In this document: one piece after another, positions 22,929 through 27,039 of the stretch | Layout of the letters: each line of letters opens with the position of its first letter | How positions within the stretch are numbered: position 1 is the stretch's first letter | Origin: JANOMH01 sp031422295 | GTDB lineage: Bacteria; Pseudomonadota; Alphaproteobacteria; Rhodobacterales; Rhodobacteraceae | Direction of reading: 5' to 3' | Length of the DNA stretch: 27,039 nt | Assembly: GCA_031422295.1 (NCBI GenBank) | Contig: JANOQM010000044.1 | Span: forward strand, 1-27,039 | The notes under the pieces: generated by a model | What the model was told of the DNA's origin: nothing | Databases searched by the model: none | Seen by the model: only the letters and a program-made list of their open reading frames with translations | Translations under genes and position numbers: made by a program

Positions 22929-24524
22929 CTAAAAAGCCCCATCATAGGCCCGCCGGGCGATCTGTGCCGCGATCAGCGTAAATGTCGGGCGGGTCTGCGC
23001 GGCACGTGCTTCAAAGGTCAGGGCCGCAGTGTCCGAAACGTCCATGCCGTAGCCGCCAAAGGCCCGGGCGAGTGCTGCAAAATCAGTGCCTGTAAAATCG
23101 ACCCCGAGGTTGGGGCGCTGGCTGCTGCGTTGTTTCATTTCGATCAACGACAGGCTGTTGTCGACCAGAACACAGATTATGACCGGCAGGCCCAGTGCGG
23201 CCAAAGTGGCCAGTTCGCCTGCCCCCATTTCCAGCCCGGCATCACCGACAAAGGCCAGAACCGGGGCCTGCGGACGGCCGATCTTGGCCCCTGCCGCCAA
23301 GGGTACGGCGCAGCCCATGGTACACAGGCCGGATGATTGCAGCATCAGGCGTGGGGCCGGACAGTCCCACATCTGGCTCACCAATATCCGGTGCGCGCCG
23401 CTGTCAGCGGTGATGATCGTTTCGGGCGGGAGAGCGTCGCGCAGGGTGCGGAAAACGGCATGCGGACCCCACGTGTCGGGACGCTGAAAACTGCGCTTTA
23501 ATGCAGCCCGGGCCGTCGCAGGCTGGCCATCCGGCCAACGGGGCGGGGGTTCATGCGCAAGGGCGGACAAGGTTTCGGCCAGCCCGCCCAACAGCAGATG
23601 ATCGACGCGGTGCATGCCATGGGTGCGCGGAACGGTCGTAACCTCGATCACCACAGTCTGTGGCCCCCAGGGATTGCGCCAGCCGATGCGCATCTCGATC
23701 GGGTCATAACCGACCAGCACAATGCAATCGGCAGCGGCGATCAATGGCATCAGGGTTTTGTCAGCCAAAGGCGACAGGCCAGCGCCGCCAAGGGCCAGCG
23801 GGTCAGCCTCGTCCATCAGCCCTTTGCCTTTGTAAGTGGTGATCAGTGGCACCTGATGGGTCCGGCAAAACCGGGCAATGTCCGGCCCGACACCATCGTT
23901 AACCGCATCAACCCCGGCGATGACCAAGGGGCGCTGTGCCGATTTAAGTGCCGCCTGCGCAGCCCGCAAAACCGCAGCGGCTGGCAATCCGGGCAGGGCG
24001 GGGCGGGCCAGTGGCACCGTGATTTCGGCCATCAGCCCTTCGGCCACGCCAATCGGGACATCGACATGGACAGGGCCGGGCTGGCCCGACGTGGCCAGCG
24101 CAATCGCCCGTGCCATGCCAGCGCCCACCGCGCCAGCCGCCAGCCGGATACTGCCCTTGACCACCGGGCGCAGCATGGCCTGATGGTCAAACACCTGATG
24201 CGTATAGGTTTCAGCTTCTGCCGCATCGACACAGCCGGTCAGAAAGATCAGCGGCACCCGGTCTTGCATGGCATTGGCCACGACATTGACCGCATTGGCG
24301 ACACCGGGGCCCAACGTGGCGATCAAGACCGGCAAGGCGCCCGTCATATGCCACAGACCTTCGGCCATGAAACCGCCGCTGTTTTCATGCTTGACCAGCA
24401 CAAACCGCAGCCCGGCCTGATCCAGCCCCTGCATCAGCGCCAGAACTTCGCCCCCCGGAATGCCAAAGGCATGGGTGGCGCCCGCGCGCGCCAGAGATGC
24501 GCCAATGATCGTGGCCCCTGTCAT
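22929..24524 (-). CDS. Thiamine-diphosphate-dependent enzyme of the acetolactate synthase superfamily
   Basis: The 531-residue cytosolic enzyme has three domains: pyrimidine-binding (about 1-165) with the catalytic Glu47 in KHENSGGF, a central Rossmann-like domain (about 185-320), and a diphosphate-binding domain (about 350-531) with GDAGLEMGAGELAT at 427 onward and the downstream DNS that bind Mg and ThDP. The superfamily covers acetolactate synthase, benzoylformate decarboxylase, oxalyl-CoA decarboxylase and sulfopyruvate or phosphonopyruvate decarboxylases. I cannot pick one. It lacks an adjacent small ALS regulatory subunit, which argues against the main biosynthetic enzyme. ATG 24524 is used; a TTG at 24533 with GGGTGA just upstream is an equally good start. 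It is apparently transcribed separately from the opg operon. Confidence 0.85.
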   Translation of the reverse strand: MTGATIIGASLARAGATHAFGIPGGEVLALMQGLDQAGLRFVLVKHENSGGFMAEGLWHMTGALPVLIATLGPGVANAVNVVANAMQDRVPLIFLTGCVDAAEAETYTHQVFDHQAMLRPVVKGSIRLAAGAVGAGMARAIALATSGQPGPVHVDVPIGVAEGLMAEITVPLARPALPGLPAAAVLRAAQAALKSAQRPLVIAGVDAVNDGVGPDIARFCRTHQVPLITTYKGKGLMDEADPLALGGAGLSPLADKTLMPLIAAADCIVLVGYDPIEMRIGWRNPWGPQTVVIEVTTVPRTHGMHRVDHLLLGGLAETLSALAHEPPPRWPDGQPATARAALKRSFQRPDTWGPHAVFRTLRDALPPETIITADSGAHRILVSQMWDCPAPRLMLQSSGLCTMGCAVPLAAGAKIGRPQAPVLAFVGDAGLEMGAGELATLAALGLPVIICVLVDNSLSLIEMKQRSSQRPNLGVDFTGTDFAALARAFGGYGMDVSDTAALTFEARAAQTRPTFTLIAAQIARRAYDGAF

Positions 24525-24556
24525 TTCGGTCAAAGTGTCACCCGGGCCAAGTTGTG

Positions 24557-24590
24557 CATGAAAACGCAGGCCCGGCGGGGCCTGCGTTGT
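24557..24590 (-). terminator. Rho-independent terminator after the YHS gene
   Basis: AACGCAGGCCC (24563-24573) and GGGCCTGCGTT (24578-24588) make an 11-bp stem with a 4-base loop. Read on the minus strand it is followed by a short T-run (TTTTC), 29 bases past the stop of the YHS-domain gene. It should end that transcript and isolate the thiamine-diphosphate enzyme gene downstream. Confidence 0.8.
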
Positions 24591-24616
24591 TAGTTTGGAC
24601 GCCGTTTAAAGCGACG

Positions 24617-25138
24617 TCAATTCGCCACCGGCGCGGCGGATTCGAAACTTGGGATTACCGAATCCGACGCGCCCGCTGGCTCCAGCCCGCCCCAGTTATT
24701 TTCGGCGGTGCTGATATTACCGGGAATGTCGGATTCCCAAAAGCCAACCACGTTACGGGTGATATTCAGATACAGTTTGCCATCGACAATCCGCCACAGG
24801 GTCGGGTTGCCGGGTACTTTGCCGCCTTGGGACACGCCATAGGCGCAATGGCCGTCATATTGCGGGATGAAACTGGCAGGGTTGGCCAGAAACCGGTCGC
24901 GGTTCGCCGTTGTGGCAAAGGCAAATTGGGCGCCGTTGTATTCTGCAGTGATGCCAGTTGACCCGGCCAGCGGCGATTGCTGGGCTGTACCCACGTTGGA
25001 CTGCGGCAGGTCAAAATAGGACACGACATCATAGCCGGACACAGCATAACCAGTGCTGTCTACATATTGCTCGCCGGCAAAGGCAGTGGTGGCCATACTG
25101 CCCAAAAGGAACATGGCAAGAGCGGTACTTTTCAGCAT
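24617..25138 (-). CDS. Exported YHS-domain protein
   Basis: This 173-residue protein has a Sec signal peptide (1-21, cleavage after AFA), so it acts in the periplasm. The mature part carries a YHS domain (COG3350-like) with GYDVVSYFD near 34-42, YNGAQFAFATTANRDRFLANP and HCAYGVSQG. The domain is found in metal-transport ATPases and redox enzymes and is thought to bind metal or to serve as a small sensor, but no function is established for this stand-alone exported form. ATG 25138 has AGGAG at a spacing of 7. It appears monocistronic: a terminator follows, and 94 bases separate it from the SGNH hydrolase gene upstream. Confidence 0.85.
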   Translation of the reverse strand: MLKSTALAMFLLGSMATTAFAGEQYVDSTGYAVSGYDVVSYFDLPQSNVGTAQQSPLAGSTGITAEYNGAQFAFATTANRDRFLANPASFIPQYDGHCAYGVSQGGKVPGNPTLWRIVDGKLYLNITRNVVGFWESDIPGNISTAENNWGGLEPAGASDSVIPSFESAAPVAN

Positions 25139-25232
25139 GGATATCTCCTGTTGTGGTGTTTCATGTGCCGTTTCGGAACAGGGCCGGGGTTCATTACCAA
25201 TGTGTCAACGCAGTCGCGGGCTTGTGAACAGG

Positions 25233-26123
25233 TCAGTTCGACCCAAGCTGTGCTTGGATTGCAGCACACAGCGCGGGCCGCTCCAGTTCCAGAAACACCC
25301 GGGCGGCCTGTTCGGTGGGGTGAAACGGGTCCCGCACATCGCCCGATGCGCGGCGGCGAAAGTGTTGGGCATTGCCCAGATTGGCAGCAATGGTTTCTGT
25401 GGTGAAGCCGCGGATAAAACTGCATTGGCGACCGCTTTGGGCAAAGGCGCGTTCGATATTTTCCTGCGCCCGTAGCCGCAATTCCACCACTGACTGGCGA
25501 AATGGCGGGGCAGTGGTCATGAAAATGCACGGCTGATCGTCAGGTAGGTCGGCCATCATCGCCTGCACATCGGCCAGTGCTGCCTGCGGATCATTGGCCC
25601 AGCGTTCCGTAGCGTTGCCAAGTAGGAACATAACGAACAGGTCGGGCCGGTAATAGTCGTCAGCAAATACCGCCTCCAGCGGTGATAGCCCCGACTGGCA
25701 AAACTGAAACTGGTCGCCGCGACCGATCTGGATATAGGGATTTTCGCCCTGAGACAGGGTGCCATAGGCCCCGGCATTGACATGCCATGTCGGATCGACA
25801 TCACATATTGCACTGCGCGACCGGCGGCTATCACCCGTCCAGGCCCGCAATGTGCTGGACCGGACCCCGATCACCCCGACCGTTGCATCCGCATCCAGAC
25901 CACAACTACCCGCCATATCGTTGAACAAATCAACAAAAGCGACGCCAGACCCGAATGTCAGCTGGGAATCGCCCAAAACCAGAACATCCGGCGCGCCTGT
26001 AGCCTCGGCATGAACGGGGCTGGCAAGCCGTAACAGAAGCAGGACGGCCCCTGTTGCAATATTCAGTCCCAATACGCGCATGATCGGAAAAGTCCCTGCC
26101 GTTTTCACCCGATGAAATCGCAT
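25233..26123 (-). CDS. Exported SGNH/GDSL-type hydrolase
   Basis: The protein has about 296 residues with a signal peptide (hydrophobic stretch VLGLNIATGAVLLLLRLA, cleavage near SPVHA). Block I is VLVLGDSQLTFGSG with nucleophile Ser53, block III is LLGNATERW and block V is DPFHPTEQ with the catalytic Asp and His. This is a complete SGNH esterase/lipase or sugar O-acyl hydrolase set. Six cysteines lie in the mature part, suggesting disulfides. The start is uncertain: ATG 26123 has AAGGA close upstream, ATG 26081 would begin right at the signal peptide, and the frame opens to 26147. The gene follows the sugar-type ABC ATPase gene by 66 bases, so the two may be cotranscribed. The substrate is unknown. 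Confidence 0.8.
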   Translation of the reverse strand: MRFHRVKTAGTFPIMRVLGLNIATGAVLLLLRLASPVHAEATGAPDVLVLGDSQLTFGSGVAFVDLFNDMAGSCGLDADATVGVIGVRSSTLRAWTGDSRRSRSAICDVDPTWHVNAGAYGTLSQGENPYIQIGRGDQFQFCQSGLSPLEAVFADDYYRPDLFVMFLLGNATERWANDPQAALADVQAMMADLPDDQPCIFMTTAPPFRQSVVELRLRAQENIERAFAQSGRQCSFIRGFTTETIAANLGNAQHFRRRASGDVRDPFHPTEQAARVFLELERPALCAAIQAQLGSN

Positions 26124-26189
26124 CCATCCTTGTGCCATTCGTGCCAATGGCAGGGTTGTTACAGCTGGCCGCAGATCAGCAGCTCAAGT

Positions 26190-27039
26190 TCACCGATACA
26201 GCAACGATTGTCCGTTGTGGAACACCTGGACTTTGGCGGGCAGGGCGGTCAGGCGGACGGGTTTGCCGCGCAGGTTGGAATGGATGCCGGGCAGTTTGCC
26301 GATGACGGCATCTGCCCCATTGACCTTGTTGAAATACAGGATGGTGACTTCGCCCAGGGCTTCGGTGAAATTCACCGTGCCTTCAAAGATGTAATCGCCG
26401 GTGGTTTCGACCAGATCCTCGGGGCGGACACCGATGTTGACTTTCAGGCCCAAATCCGACACCTGTGTCGGAACCGCCGACACTGCTGTTCCGCCGGCAG
26501 TCAGCCGGACCGTGGTCTGCGCGCCGGTGCCGGTGATATCGCCGGGCAGCAGGTTCATCGCGGGCGACCCGATGAACTGCGCCACAAATTCATTTTCGGG
26601 GCGTTCAGACAGGTCCAGTGGCGTGCCGACCTGGGCGATGCCTTTGTTGGCCAGCACGACGATCCGGCTGGCCAGGGTCATCGCCTCGACCTGATCATGG
26701 GTCACATAGATCATCGTGCTGTCGGGCATGGATTCCTTCAGCTGGGCAATCTCGATCCTTGTGGCCACGCGCAGGGCGGCGTCGAGGTTCGACAGCGGTT
26801 CGTCGAACAGGTAAACCTTGGGGTCGCGCACGATGCTGCGGCCAATCGCAACGCGCTGGCGCTGGCCACCCGACAAGGCCTTGGGCAGGCGGTCAAGGTA
26901 GGGTTCCAATTGCAGCACGCGGGCGGCCTTGGCCACGGATGCGTCAATCTCGGCCTTGGTTTTCTTGGCCAGTTTCAACGCAAAGGTCATGTTATCGCGC
27001 ACCGTCATATGCGGATAAAGGGCGTAGGATTGAAACACC
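26190..27039 (-). CDS. Sugar-type ABC transporter ATPase (MalK/UgpC/AglK-like), partial
   Basis: This is the C-terminal 282 or so residues of a CUT1-type importer ATPase; the N-terminal part with Walker A lies beyond the window edge. The visible part starts at the Q-loop (MFQSYALYPHMTVRDNM) and shows the signature LSGGQRQR, Walker B VYLFDEP and the THDQVEAMT H-loop. A TOBE/MalK-type C-terminal regulatory domain follows (GVRPEDLVE). Sequence feel is closest to AglK, the alpha-glucoside importer ATPase of alphaproteobacteria, with UgpC and MalK as alternatives. The binding protein and permeases would be expected to the right. It is minus-strand and probably the last transporter gene of its operon. 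Confidence 0.88.
   Translation of the reverse strand, partial: VFQSYALYPHMTVRDNMTFALKLAKKTKAEIDASVAKAARVLQLEPYLDRLPKALSGGQRQRVAIGRSIVRDPKVYLFDEPLSNLDAALRVATRIEIAQLKESMPDSTMIYVTHDQVEAMTLASRIVVLANKGIAQVGTPLDLSERPENEFVAQFIGSPAMNLLPGDITGTGAQTTVRLTAGGTAVSAVPTQVSDLGLKVNIGVRPEDLVETTGDYIFEGTVNFTEALGEVTILYFNKVNGADAVIGKLPGIHSNLRGKPVRLTALPAKVQVFHNGQSLLYR

Overview
The window is about 27 kb of G+C-rich chromosomal DNA from an alphaproteobacterium, most likely a member of the Rhodobacterales/Rhodobacteraceae. This rests on gene content: an opgC-opgG-opgH glucan operon, a SigF-type ECF sigma factor with its NrsF (DUF1109) anti-sigma factor, a GTP cyclohydrolase II with the alphaproteobacterial N-terminal extension, paired hyuA/hyuB genes, and a short GC-rich motif after rluA that I recognise from genomes of this order. 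I see no rRNA, tRNA, CRISPR array or insertion sequence with a transposase.

Left end (1-2245) is accessory and scrambled. It starts with G-biased low-complexity sequence, probably a poor contig end. Three degenerate pieces of the 3' end of an acetylxylan esterase/cephalosporin-C deacetylase gene (1-106, 1121-1373, 1986-2066) alternate with unrelated single genes: a homing-endonuclease-repeat plus GIY-YIG protein (209-1003) and an NTF2/SnoaL-like protein (1459-1845). Two copies of a GGTGGGTT palindrome accompany the fragments.

2246-6709 holds rluA (23S rRNA/tRNA pseudouridine synthase), a two-gene unit of an extradiol-type ring-cleaving dioxygenase and an alpha/beta hydrolase (Mhq type), an eroded iron-type ABC permease, and ribA. 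6828-10819 is a minus-strand ABC importer (YnjB-like binding protein, two permeases, ATPase). It is divergent from hyuA-hyuB (11038-14826), which encode a hydantoinase/oxoprolinase-type enzyme. The arrangement suggests uptake and hydrolysis of one cyclic amide or related substrate.

14987-16158 encodes the ECF sigma factor and its membrane anti-sigma factor, with sigma-F-like promoter elements in front. On the other strand, 22797-16165 is a tight five-gene operon: a TTC38-like TPR protein, OpgC, OpgG, OpgH and an exported PHB-depolymerase-type esterase. All junctions are 3-nt gaps or 4-nt overlaps. It should make, substitute and perhaps trim osmoregulated periplasmic glucans.

The right end holds, all on the minus strand, a thiamine-diphosphate enzyme of the acetolactate-synthase superfamily, an exported YHS-domain protein with a clear terminator, an exported SGNH hydrolase, and the C-terminal part of a MalK/UgpC/AglK-type sugar ABC ATPase cut by the window edge. 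The most interesting unexplained items are the repeated esterase 3' ends around cargo genes, the extra TPR and esterase genes in the glucan operon, and the coupled YnjB-type transporter and hyuAB.
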